Positions 9,176 to 17,130 of a DNA stretch of 64,000 nt are shown here, one piece after another. Origin of the DNA: Proteiniphilum propionicum. GTDB taxonomy: Bacteria; Bacteroidota; Bacteroidia; Bacteroidales; Dysgonomonadaceae. The notes beneath the pieces are model-generated. The model saw only the letters and a list, made by a program, of their open reading frames with translations, was not told the DNA's origin and made no database searches. The position numbers and the translations under genes were made by a program. Positions within the stretch are counted from its first letter, which is position 1, and every line of letters begins with the position of its first letter. Where the stretch lies: the NCBI RefSeq assembly GCF_022267555.1, contig NZ_CP073586.1, positions 2,223,501 through 2,287,500 on the forward strand. Reading direction: 5' to 3'.

Positions 9176-10117
9176 TTACATTCGTACTCTTCTGATGTTT
9201 AAATTGTCAAGATTCATAGTACCAATACCCAATTCTTGTCCCTTGGCAATGTGGGTCACCTTTTCTATAGGCATCTCACGAGCCTGGTTGAAGAAATTAG
9301 CAGCAGCAGTATCGGCGGCAATAATATCCTGAGATACAAACAACCCTTTTGAGAGAACCACATCGGAGAGTGATTTTCCTTTAGGGCCGCTTGTTTTCAT
9401 TAATCTATAAGCGTCCACCACATTTAAGACCGGCCGTTTTTCGTATGTACATACATCAGCGATGCATTGTTGAAGGTCGTTTGCATGGAAATAACCTCTA
9501 TCCCATACAATCCCCATATAGTTTTTCATTGAGATAGTTAATTGTGCGCCGCCATGATTTTTGAGTACAGGCACATTTATCCATTTATCGCTATCCACGA
9601 TTGCCTGGTGAATCTTTGCAGTTTTAAGGCTTCTCCCTTTGGGCAGTGAGACTGTTTTGTAATATGATTCCTGATGGGCGGGAACCACTTTGGCACCTGC
9701 ATTTTTTGCTGCTTCCTCAATGCCACTGTTAGTGTATGATTTTCGCCAGTCGTCGCAGGTGTGATCAAACACTGTAACCTCCGAAGCACCGGCGTCGAAA
9801 CATTGTTTGATAATTTCCATAACCAGTTTTGGGTTGGTATTGGCTGCCATTTCAACAGGCTGGTCCCACCCGATGTTGGGCTTCACGCAAACCTTGTCGC
9901 CTTTGCTGATAAAATTTTTCATTCCACCTATTTCTGCAATCGCCCTGCGGAACATGTTTTCGGGTTCATCTCCCATTACTGCCACCAAATCGTATTTTGA
10001 GGCTGCGTTGGTAGTTTCGAACGATTGGGTTAGAACACTCATCGCACCCACTTCTTTTACTGTAGTAAGGGCAGCACCTGTAAGAGCTACCGCCCGTAAG
10101 AATTTCCGTCTGTCCAT
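9176..10117 (-). CDS. DUF362 domain protein with Tat-type signal
   Basis: The 313-residue protein starts with a twin-arginine-like signal (MDRRKFLRAVALTGAALTTV). The body matches DUF362: KVCVKPNIGWDQPVEMAANT, then VTVFDHTCDDWRKSYTNSGI, and KWINVPVLKNHGGAQLTISM with MKNYMGIVWDRGYFHANDL. DUF362 proteins are poorly understood and often accompany 4Fe-4S proteins; some carry ferredoxin domains themselves, which this one lacks. The next gene on the strand is the NapH/NapG-like fusion, so a joint redox role in the periplasm is plausible. The 236-base gap between them holds the tetranucleotide repeat. Function is otherwise unknown. Confidence 0.85.
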   Translation of the reverse strand: MDRRKFLRAVALTGAALTTVKEVGAMSVLTQSFETTNAASKYDLVAVMGDEPENMFRRAIAEIGGMKNFISKGDKVCVKPNIGWDQPVEMAANTNPKLVMEIIKQCFDAGASEVTVFDHTCDDWRKSYTNSGIEEAAKNAGAKVVPAHQESYYKTVSLPKGRSLKTAKIHQAIVDSDKWINVPVLKNHGGAQLTISMKNYMGIVWDRGYFHANDLQQCIADVCTYEKRPVLNVVDAYRLMKTSGPKGKSLSDVVLSKGLFVSQDIIAADTAAANFFNQAREMPIEKVTHIAKGQELGIGTMNLDNLNIRRVRM

Positions 10118-10173
10118 AATCTAATTTATTTTGGTTTTGTTAATTTACTAATCTTTGAGTCATCTCCGAAAGC

Positions 10174-10207
10174 CACTAATATATAAATAATTATTTATAT
10201 ATTAGTG
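10174..10207. repeat. 34-bp perfect palindrome
   Basis: The arms CACTAATATATAAATAA (10174-10190) and its exact reverse complement (10191-10207) meet with no loop. It lies 57 bases upstream of the DUF362 start and 131 bases beyond the stop of the TonB receptor. No T tract follows on either strand, so it is a poor terminator. It could be an operator or a cruciform-forming site. Confidence 0.85.
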
Positions 10208-10337
10208 ATATCAATATTTATATTGGTTTGTTTACAATAAAAGAGGCTGTTTACAGGGGGCTCATCTTTGTAATTTATAAGCATAAAAATGATTTTCGTT
10301 TGTAATTATCATCTTTGCGTAAAGTTTACCTGCTTTT

Positions 10338-12239
10338 TTAAATATACTTAAACTGCACCTGTAACCCTCCGGAAACTGTAGCTCCAGGCATGGGATATCC
10401 AGCATTGATCTCATATTTCTGGTCAAGCAGGTTTTCTCCTTTTAAAAAGATATTAAGCCACTCTGATGCCTTGAATCCAGCACGAGCATTCCAAAGCAGG
10501 AAATTTTCCTTTATATGTTCAGGGCGGACGGCTTTGTACAGATTACCAATATATTGCATGCCTGTAGAAAAATTCAACCGATTTTTGGTATATATTCCGC
10601 TCACATACAACTTATGTTCAGGAGCAGCAATAATCTTATGTCTCATATAGAGATAGCTGTAGTTGCTCGAGAGTCGCAAGTGATTGGTAACCATGTAAAT
10701 AGAGCTTATCTCGAAACCTTTGTTTTCTACTTTTCCGGTATTGCTCCATTTACCGATACCCGGTTCCACACGTATCATATTATCACCATTTATGTAAAAA
10801 AGGTTTACTCCTATGTTAAATCTGTTTCCCAATAGAGTTTGCAGATACGATAGTTCGTAATTCCAGAGTTGTTCCGGCCTCAGACCGGGATTTTTCGGCG
10901 GGAACATATACATCTCCCGAATGGCTGGATTGCGAAATCCCTTGCTTACGATGGCTTTAATTACTGTGGGAGATGAAGGAGTGAAACTTATTCCAAACTG
11001 AGGTATCCATTCTGAACCGTTTATTTCATGATGATCGAGGCGGATGCCTGTGTTTATTGTAAGTGATTTATCCAGTAAAGTTTGCTGTACATTCACGTAA
11101 CCCGCCTGATTGTTGAGGTGAACATCTGCTAACTCTTCATTATTCACTTTGTCATTGAATTTGTTCCATGCTTTTCCTCCGAAGCGTTGAAAATCGAGTC
11201 CGGCAGTTGTCTTGTTTCCTTCAAAAAAAGAATAGGACTGAGAGACTGAAAATCCAAACATTTGGTCATTTGAACGAAAACGATAGTTAGGCGGCAGAGA
11301 GGATGAAAGGCTTGAGATACCGTCGTTTATTTCATGCCTGCCGAAATTATAAAAGAATTTTAATGCTCCCGATGTGTGGGTAAATTCATTTTCCAAAACA
11401 GCAGAAGCTACTCCCCGCAAAATATAGGCATCATTGTCGATCATCAGGTTGGAGATCGATCCCGGGTTGGATGACTTAGTATTAGAGAGGTTGAGGTCGA
11501 TAAATCCCGACCAATTTCCGGATAATTGATAACCAGCCTTTCCATAAGCGTTTACCTGCCTGTACTCCATGTTTTCCCTATGACCGTCAGAGCGGTTGTA
11601 TCCGATGTTTCCTACAAGTTGCAACCTCTCTTTCCTCCATCCGTTCATTACTTCTCCACTAAACGTGTTGTGGCTGCCGTACATAGTTTGGGCAGATTGT
11701 TGAAGTCCCTCCTGTTGTTGCTTTTTGGTTATGATGTTGATCACGCCACCCATAGCGTTGGAGCCATAAAGAACAGAAGCGGGGCCCCGGACTACTTCCA
11801 CACGTTCCGCCATCATTGATTGATAACTGTCCGCCAGCGGATGTCCCATAAGTCCCATGTATTGGGGATGGCCATCAATTAAAACCAATACTCCCGATGT
11901 AGGCATTCCCCCTATTCCTCTGATACTCATTCCGCCAGCGGCGCCATTTGCCACACCATATCCTATAACGCCTCTCTGTGTGATGAAGAGCCCGGGCACT
12001 TCCTCCGTAAGTATGGGAAGCAGCGATGGCTCTAGCCGGTTTCGTATCTGTTGTTCTCCGACAATGGAAATACTCATGGGTACATTGCGCAGATTTACTT
12101 TCGGCATGCTACCCGTAACTATCACCTCATCCAGGCGAATGGTGTCATTCAGTTCTTCGTTATCGGTGTACCCGTTTCCCGCCAGCAGCGTATGGGGCAC
12201 TAATAAGCAGGAAAAAATAAAAAAGGTGATTCTTCTCAT
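10338..12239 (-). CDS. TonB-dependent outer-membrane receptor (BtuB/FepA-like, not SusC-like)
   Basis: The start at 12239 is chosen because it forms an ATGA overlap with the phosphoribosyltransferase stop and begins a good signal peptide (MRRITFFIFSCLLVPHTLLA); an upstream Met at 12263 lies inside that gene. The 633-residue protein has a TonB box (RLDEVIVTGS), a plug domain with IRGIGGMPTSGVLVLIDGHP and VEVVRGPASVLYGSNAMGGV, and a 22-strand-type barrel ending in a Phe/Tyr-rich strand (GGLQVQFKYI). It imports a small molecule across the outer membrane. Translational coupling to a phosphoribosyltransferase and an S component suggests all three handle the same ligand, which is not identified. 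No carboxypeptidase-like N-terminal domain is present. Confidence 0.9.
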   Translation of the reverse strand: MRRITFFIFSCLLVPHTLLAGNGYTDNEELNDTIRLDEVIVTGSMPKVNLRNVPMSISIVGEQQIRNRLEPSLLPILTEEVPGLFITQRGVIGYGVANGAAGGMSIRGIGGMPTSGVLVLIDGHPQYMGLMGHPLADSYQSMMAERVEVVRGPASVLYGSNAMGGVINIITKKQQQEGLQQSAQTMYGSHNTFSGEVMNGWRKERLQLVGNIGYNRSDGHRENMEYRQVNAYGKAGYQLSGNWSGFIDLNLSNTKSSNPGSISNLMIDNDAYILRGVASAVLENEFTHTSGALKFFYNFGRHEINDGISSLSSSLPPNYRFRSNDQMFGFSVSQSYSFFEGNKTTAGLDFQRFGGKAWNKFNDKVNNEELADVHLNNQAGYVNVQQTLLDKSLTINTGIRLDHHEINGSEWIPQFGISFTPSSPTVIKAIVSKGFRNPAIREMYMFPPKNPGLRPEQLWNYELSYLQTLLGNRFNIGVNLFYINGDNMIRVEPGIGKWSNTGKVENKGFEISSIYMVTNHLRLSSNYSYLYMRHKIIAAPEHKLYVSGIYTKNRLNFSTGMQYIGNLYKAVRPEHIKENFLLWNARAGFKASEWLNIFLKGENLLDQKYEINAGYPMPGATVSGGLQVQFKYI

Positions 12240-12637
12240 ACAATCCAGGGAAATCTGAAACATGATTCGTCATATAGCGAATAATCAGCCCTGCCGTTCA
12301 CGGCAAAGGTTTTTATCTGCCTGGCGCCATGTAAAAGATTGATAGCAAAATCTACTGTAGCACCTGTTTTTATACGATCTTCAACCAATAGCACTGTCTT
12401 ATTCTTATATTCGAAATTTATTGGAGAGACAAGTACCGGGCTGTCGTATTTAGGCTTTTGGCTGGGATCTCGCAGGTTTATTTTTAACAGTTGTATTTCT
12501 ACGTTCAAACGCTGATTGATGATTGCAGCAGGTATTACACCCCCGTTGGCAATTGCCACAATCATATCGAAAGTCTCGCGGAACTCTATCTCGCGAAACT
12601 TTTTCATAACCTCTTCGAAAGGTTTTACTTCAATCAT
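12236..12637 (-). CDS. Phosphoribosyltransferase-domain protein
   Basis: The 133-residue protein has the type I phosphoribosyltransferase fold: MIVAIANGGVIPAAIINQRL near residues 25-44 and the PRPP loop TVLLVEDRIKTGATVDFA at 81-98 (family pattern with two acidic residues then TGAT, here with a single E-D pair). It is short; purine phosphoribosyltransferases usually exceed 150 residues. It ends with the ATGA overlap to the TonB receptor and begins one base after the S-component stop, so the three genes are translationally coupled. The likely reaction is transfer of phosphoribose to a base taken up by the linked transporters. The base is unknown, and a regulatory rather than catalytic use cannot be excluded. 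Confidence 0.8.
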   Translation of the reverse strand: MIEVKPFEEVMKKFREIEFRETFDMIVAIANGGVIPAAIINQRLNVEIQLLKINLRDPSQKPKYDSPVLVSPINFEYKNKTVLLVEDRIKTGATVDFAINLLHGARQIKTFAVNGRADYSLYDESCFRFPWIV

Positions 12638-12638
12638 T

Positions 12639-13148
12639 TTAAACTCTGGCCAGTGCTTTCAGCACAAAATATCCGCCGAAAAGCTGGATAATCATTCCGG
12701 GAATACCGATACGGAAATCCTGAGCAGCAACGGTGAAATTTTGAGTCATTATCCACTCAATACCCGTTCCGATAACCTGATAGGCTATGACAGCAATCAA
12801 AATGCCTAATAGAGACACTTTTCCAAAATGTTTTGCAGCCATTGCTGCAGCGATAGCCAGAATGCCCGATTTGATCATTATGGCTGGAAGTACAGCTACC
12901 GGTGGCATGCCAAATAGTAAGCTGTTGGCCAAGGGTGACAGGATAGCTGTTAGTAGTCCCACATGAATGCCATATTTATAAGCGGCAATCAGGGTGAAGA
13001 AATATATTGGCAAAAATATAAACCCACCTTGCGGAACTAGGTGTGCCAGCTGTGGTAACAGAAGGTTTCCTGCAATAAAAACAGCAGCGAATAGATAGGT
13101 TTTCGTGTTGCTTAGTCTTAAAGAATACAGTTTAGCTGTTGTGGACAT
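12639..13148 (-). CDS. ECF-transporter S-component-like membrane protein
   Basis: The 169-residue protein is almost wholly hydrophobic with about five membrane helices. It includes FIFLPIYFFTLIAAYKYGIH, LLTAILSPLANSLLFGMPP and PGMIIQLFGGYFVLKALARV, typical of substrate-binding S components of energy-coupling-factor vitamin transporters. S components capture a vitamin or base and work with a shared EcfT/EcfA module, none of which is in the window. It is the first gene of the operon with the phosphoribosyltransferase and TonB receptor. The ATG at 13148 is the only sensible start. Substrate is not recognisable. I saw no known riboswitch in its leader. Confidence 0.75.
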   Translation of the reverse strand: MSTTAKLYSLRLSNTKTYLFAAVFIAGNLLLPQLAHLVPQGGFIFLPIYFFTLIAAYKYGIHVGLLTAILSPLANSLLFGMPPVAVLPAIMIKSGILAIAAAMAAKHFGKVSLLGILIAVIAYQVIGTGIEWIMTQNFTVAAQDFRIGIPGMIIQLFGGYFVLKALARV

Positions 13149-13248
13149 AGTGATCAGTTTTATATCGATTTATAAATGTAACTATTCTTGGAGGCATATT
13201 TCAACATATACAAAACTATAAAGAAAATTTTGTATTTCGTTGCTGATG

Positions 13249-13283
13249 CTGGGTTTTTTTATTTAAAAAATTAAAAAACCCAG
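13249..13283. terminator. Hairpin in the leader of the S-component operon
   Basis: CTGGGTTTTTT (13249-13259) pairs with AAAAAACCCAG (13273-13283). It resembles a two-way terminator, but it lies about 100 bases before the S-component start on the same strand, so it may instead be an attenuator. Confidence 0.4.
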
Positions 13284-13349
13284 TCAAAAAACTTTATTTT
13301 GTAATGATCAAATCAATTATTTGCGATTATTTCAATCATATGGGCTTCT

Positions 13350-13451
13350 TTACTGCCGATATGGAATTTGATAGTTAGATTGTGTTGTCTGAGCTGCTAT
13401 TGCAATGTACAAAAAAAATATTTCAAGCAGATATGTTTTTAAATTTTCCAT
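13350..13451 (-). CDS. Possible 33-residue small protein or signal-peptide relic
   Basis: An ATG at 13451 opens a frame with the hydrophobic stretch YLLEIFFLYIAIAAQ followed by a short polar tail ending at 13350. It looks like an export signal with no mature protein, either a tiny membrane peptide or the remains of a lost secreted-protein gene. No ribosome binding site or homology is visible, so this is a weak call. Confidence 0.15.
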   Translation of the reverse strand: MENLKTYLLEIFFLYIAIAAQTTQSNYQIPYRQ

Positions 13452-13649
13452 TTTAATTGTATTATAGGTAATTTTTCTTGATGGTTAGTTAAATACTTTT
13501 TTAATACAATGAGAGTCAGCAAGAAACACTGTTGTATTTCAGTAAAGTTTAACGCAATGATAATTTATCCTTTAACCAATATATTATAAGCAATCATTAA
13601 ATAAAACACTTGGTTGTTGTTTCTGTCACAAAGCAATTTCTAAAAAACT

Positions 13650-13684
13650 GTGCCGGAAAAGCAACTTATAATCTTTTCCGGCAC
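13650..13684 (-). terminator. Terminator of the DUF1080 gene
   Basis: Perfect 11-bp arms, GTGCCGGAAAA at 13650-13660 and its complement at 13674-13684, with a 13-base loop. On the minus strand the hairpin is followed by AGTTTTTTAG. It lies 35 bases after the stop of the HEAT-DUF1080 gene and marks the end of the PUL. Confidence 0.8.
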
Positions 13685-13718
13685 AATAAAATCTTAATGT
13701 TGATATTATACTAAAGAT

Positions 13719-16700
13719 CTACAACTCCTTTACTCTTATATTCCTGAATTTCACAACCGTTCCGTGTCCCAGAAATCCGATATGTCCTTTTTTATTGAAA
13801 AGTCCCGGGTGCTCTCTGCCATCTATCGTTCCGTTTTTGGCAGCTTCACGAATATTTCCGTCTAAGATTGTTGTCCCATTCAGTATTACTTTAATATTGT
13901 CTCCATCGGCAATAACTTCCTGGTAATTCCATTCGCCTGTCGGTTTAAGGAAGCCTCTTTTAGCTGGGATCACCCCATATACCGACCCGTGATACTGATA
14001 TTTCTGCAGGTCTTTATAAACGGGTGCTTCATTATCGAGAATCTGCAGCTCCATACCCTGGTAGGCAGCATCACCTTCCATCGGAGTACGAATCCCCAGC
14101 CCGTTGTTGGCATCGGGTGTGAGCATAAACTCAAAACGAAAGACAAAATTATCATACTCTTTCTTGGTGTAGAGGTTACGGTTGATTCCGCTGTAGTTCT
14201 TACCAGGATATACTGCTATCACTCCATCTTCCATAATATAGTCGGTGGTGTTTCCTGTCCAGTGATGCATGTTTGTACCATCGAAGAGTACCTCAAACCC
14301 TTCTTTTTTCTCCTGTTCTGAGAGTTTGAATGGTTCAGGGCGTTCCAGTTCTTTGATCAAGATGTCGCGATATGCCACTTTGCTACCGTGAGCCTGCAAC
14401 TCAATTTGCTCAACAGGGAATATCGGCTGGCTGCGATCCCAATAGTTTTCCAGAATGACATTGTCAGTTACCAGCTGGCCGTTAAGCCACACCGAAACGC
14501 GGTCGCCTATCATCTTGATACGGAATGTATTCCATTCACCCACCTTTATATCTGCCACCTTAAGTGGTTTACTGGGATTCACCTGATTATTATAGAGCCC
14601 GCCTGACCCGACTTGTGCACCTACGTTTACTCTTGCTGTGTCCCATATTTGTACCTGCGGAGTTCCGCGAAGATAGATGCCAGCATCAGGTTCAGGCCCT
14701 TCATACAGTTTCCAGTCTATTAGCATATCAAAATCGCCGTATTGTTCCTCGGTACAGAGGTTGTCGCCTTTTCCCGTAAAGAGCAGTACTCCATCTTCAA
14801 CAATCCAGCTTTCTGCTGCTTCCTTGTCTGCTTTCTGCTGTGCCTGAGTAAGTTCTTTCTTGTTCATGGCTGCCCTTTTGATCGGGTTTGCCACCAATCC
14901 TTTCCATCCGTCCAGGTTTTCCCCATTAAAGATAGAAATATATCCTCCCTCCTGTGAGTTTTCCGAGAGATATTTCTGGATGGATTGCCTCTGATAGTCT
15001 GCATCGGGATTTTGAAGTGTTTGACTTACTTTATCCAGTATTTTCTTTGTTTCTGTGCCGGCAAAAGAGGGATTGTTAATTGCAATATTCATTGCCGCAA
15101 TAGCAGCTGTCTCGCTTGTTTGAGGCTGCTCCATATAGGGAGCAACGAAAAGCATTGCCTGGTATTGGGCGGTAGTGCCCATCAGTTTAATAATTTCATT
15201 CTTCTGTTTGTCGTTTTGGGCAAATGACATCGTTTCGCGCAGGAAGAGGTATTTAACGGCACCTGTTTTATTAGATCCGGCGATTGTCGAAACAAGCGCA
15301 TCGGTTACCTTTTCCAGTTCCTGATTGTTTTTGCTGCTTCTTGCTATATCCAAAAGAGGATAAACAACGTTAAACGATTTCCATCCGGCAAGTGCTTCAA
15401 AAGCAGCGCTTTTATTTTTACCGGTTTCTTTACCATATGCTTTGGAAATAAGATCCATTGCCTGCGGGGTTCCGCTGTTTGCAAGGGCGCTGTAATAGAG
15501 GTGTTTGTTGGCAGATTTACCCATTCTTCCGGCAACCAGATTCAGTTGCTCATCCGCCGGAAGATAGTTGAGTGCCGCATTAATTGCCTGCCGTATTGCG
15601 GGTGCATAGCTTGCATCGGACTGCTCAAGCAGGGTGAAAAGGTCAGATAGGTTTCTGTCAGTTACAACCTCTTTCAGTGTGTTTGCAGCTTCGGTTTTCA
15701 CTACTGTATTGCCAGTAAATATCTGATTATAAACGAGATTGTATTGGCTCTCCATTTTGCGGTTTGCAATAAGTTGCAGGATTGCCTTTTTCCCCTCATC
15801 TCCGCATTCGTTAAAAACTGATGCAAGGGTGTAAGATATATCACCGTCAAAGGTTGATAAAGCATTTTGTGTTAGTGTAACTGTCTCTTTATCATCGCTT
15901 TTTAGCAGGGCAGCTAATGCAATAAGAGCCTCATCTCCACCGATTCTTGCAAGAGAATGAGCTGCAGCCTTTTGCACTTCCTTGTCAGAAGATTTTACAA
16001 GCCTTATGATTTGAGGAAGGGCTGTTTTTCCGTTGTTTTCTGCAGACCAGTAGATAAGGGTTGTCTGTATCTGGGTCGATTTGTTAGAGGATAGCTCCTT
16101 TAATATCAGCTCATTCGCTTTTTTATCATTCTGAAAAGGGTATGCGTTGAGCACAGCGTTTATATAAGTGATATCACCATCTTTAATAACATTCTTCAAT
16201 AAGTTCACTTTTTTCGTGGATTCCTGTGCTAGGATCAATTGCATGGCAGCACTCCTCAGTCCCGTGTCATTCTGTCTGGAAGCAGTGGAAAGTAGCTTCT
16301 TTGCTTCTTTCTCTACCAGTTTGGGGTTGCCGTTGTTGAGCCTGTCAAGTAATTTGATATATGATGCAGTGGCACTGTTTTTATTATATGCAAATCCGGC
16401 CTTTGCCGCTGCCTCTCTTAATGGTTCAAGGGCATCTTCTGACCCCACATTGGCTAATGCATTGAGAATTACTTTTTCCATTTTTTCCTGTGTGCTGTTG
16501 CTTAACAGGCTAAGCAGGGCCGGTTCGGCTTTTTGGTAATCGGTCTGGGCAATGGCGTTAACAAGGTTGAGCCTTATCTCATCCGATCCACCTGAGGAGA
16601 GAGCTATCAGTAGAGCATCATGTGCTTTCTCTGTTCCGATACTTACCAGCGCTTGCGACGCATCGTCTGAGAGATAGCTGTCAGTAAGGAAATCGGCTAA

Positions 16701-17111
16701 TACGTTTACACTTTCGTCAGTTCCTATTTTTCTGAGTTGGCGTATAATGAATGCCTTCACCTCTTTATCGAGAGGTTGGGCGAGTGCCTTTCCGAATGCT
16801 TTTTCAGCCACTGACCGTTTGTTGTAGTCGTTTGCCACAAAGCTGGTCCAGCCGCTAATGGCGTAATCCAGCACTTCGTTACTCTCTTTTCCGGGAGGAT
16901 TCATCCTTCCTATAATTTCCAGCAGTCCCTTTTCACCGGTGGAGACTAAATCTGAAATAATCTGGTTGTAATTCTTCGGGGTGTCTGCCGGCAGTTGGGC
17001 CAGTGCATCGGCGATGATGGTAGCATCGGTTCTGCCTTGCGGTGTCTGAGCCTGAATTCCGGCAGTTATCAGAAGGCTCAGAAAAAATATGATAAATCGT
17101 ATATGTTTCAT
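13719..17111 (-). CDS. HEAT-repeat protein with two DUF1080 (3-keto-glycoside hydrolase/lyase-like) domains
   Basis: A 1130-residue exported protein (signal peptide MKHIRFIIFFLSLLITAGIQAQ). Residues about 30-710 are helical HEAT-like repeats, for example ESVNVLADFLTDSYLSDDAS and DKEVQKAAAHSLARIGGDEA. Two tandem DUF1080 domains follow: one from about 725 (YISIFNGENLDGWKGL, with DAGIYLRGTPQVQIWD and VGEWNTFRIKMIGDRVSVWL) and one from about 935 (FEVLFDGTNMHHWTG to the end). DUF1080 is a concanavalin-like fold now linked to cleavage of 3-keto-glycosides. It forms a two-gene unit with the Gfo/Idh/MocA gene upstream (19-base gap), matching oxidation followed by cleavage. The HEAT array may be a docking scaffold, as in large Planctomycete-type proteins. 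Confidence 0.88.
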   Translation of the reverse strand: MKHIRFIIFFLSLLITAGIQAQTPQGRTDATIIADALAQLPADTPKNYNQIISDLVSTGEKGLLEIIGRMNPPGKESNEVLDYAISGWTSFVANDYNKRSVAEKAFGKALAQPLDKEVKAFIIRQLRKIGTDESVNVLADFLTDSYLSDDASQALVSIGTEKAHDALLIALSSGGSDEIRLNLVNAIAQTDYQKAEPALLSLLSNSTQEKMEKVILNALANVGSEDALEPLREAAAKAGFAYNKNSATASYIKLLDRLNNGNPKLVEKEAKKLLSTASRQNDTGLRSAAMQLILAQESTKKVNLLKNVIKDGDITYINAVLNAYPFQNDKKANELILKELSSNKSTQIQTTLIYWSAENNGKTALPQIIRLVKSSDKEVQKAAAHSLARIGGDEALIALAALLKSDDKETVTLTQNALSTFDGDISYTLASVFNECGDEGKKAILQLIANRKMESQYNLVYNQIFTGNTVVKTEAANTLKEVVTDRNLSDLFTLLEQSDASYAPAIRQAINAALNYLPADEQLNLVAGRMGKSANKHLYYSALANSGTPQAMDLISKAYGKETGKNKSAAFEALAGWKSFNVVYPLLDIARSSKNNQELEKVTDALVSTIAGSNKTGAVKYLFLRETMSFAQNDKQKNEIIKLMGTTAQYQAMLFVAPYMEQPQTSETAAIAAMNIAINNPSFAGTETKKILDKVSQTLQNPDADYQRQSIQKYLSENSQEGGYISIFNGENLDGWKGLVANPIKRAAMNKKELTQAQQKADKEAAESWIVEDGVLLFTGKGDNLCTEEQYGDFDMLIDWKLYEGPEPDAGIYLRGTPQVQIWDTARVNVGAQVGSGGLYNNQVNPSKPLKVADIKVGEWNTFRIKMIGDRVSVWLNGQLVTDNVILENYWDRSQPIFPVEQIELQAHGSKVAYRDILIKELERPEPFKLSEQEKKEGFEVLFDGTNMHHWTGNTTDYIMEDGVIAVYPGKNYSGINRNLYTKKEYDNFVFRFEFMLTPDANNGLGIRTPMEGDAAYQGMELQILDNEAPVYKDLQKYQYHGSVYGVIPAKRGFLKPTGEWNYQEVIADGDNIKVILNGTTILDGNIREAAKNGTIDGREHPGLFNKKGHIGFLGHGTVVKFRNIRVKEL

Positions 17112-17130
17112 CTTTTTTTATTTTAAGAGA

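Larger units (their letters stand above)
13149..13718. other. AT-rich spacer with hairpins and a tiny ORF
   Basis: This 570-base stretch separates the S-component operon from the PUL. It holds an 8-bp inverted repeat (ATACAAAA 13208-13215 with TTTTGTAT 13228-13235), a strong hairpin at 13249-13283, a 33-codon minus-strand ORF at 13350-13451 and the terminator at 13650-13684. The rest shows nothing I can name. The operon promoter should lie here, but I could not fix a clear TAnnTTTG box. Confidence 0.6.

Noticed and set aside
8896-9332. Plus-strand ORFs rich in Leu, Ser, Pro and Phe
   Set aside because: They are translations of the tetranucleotide repeat and of the opposite strand of the iron-sulfur and DUF362 genes, with no start signals or family match.
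13149-13300. Riboswitch (purine, preQ1 or cobalamin) before the S-component gene
   Set aside because: Only simple hairpins are seen; no conserved core of those riboswitches could be matched.
13650-13684. Insertion-sequence end
   Set aside because: The inverted repeat is followed by a T tract right after a stop codon and is best read as a terminator.
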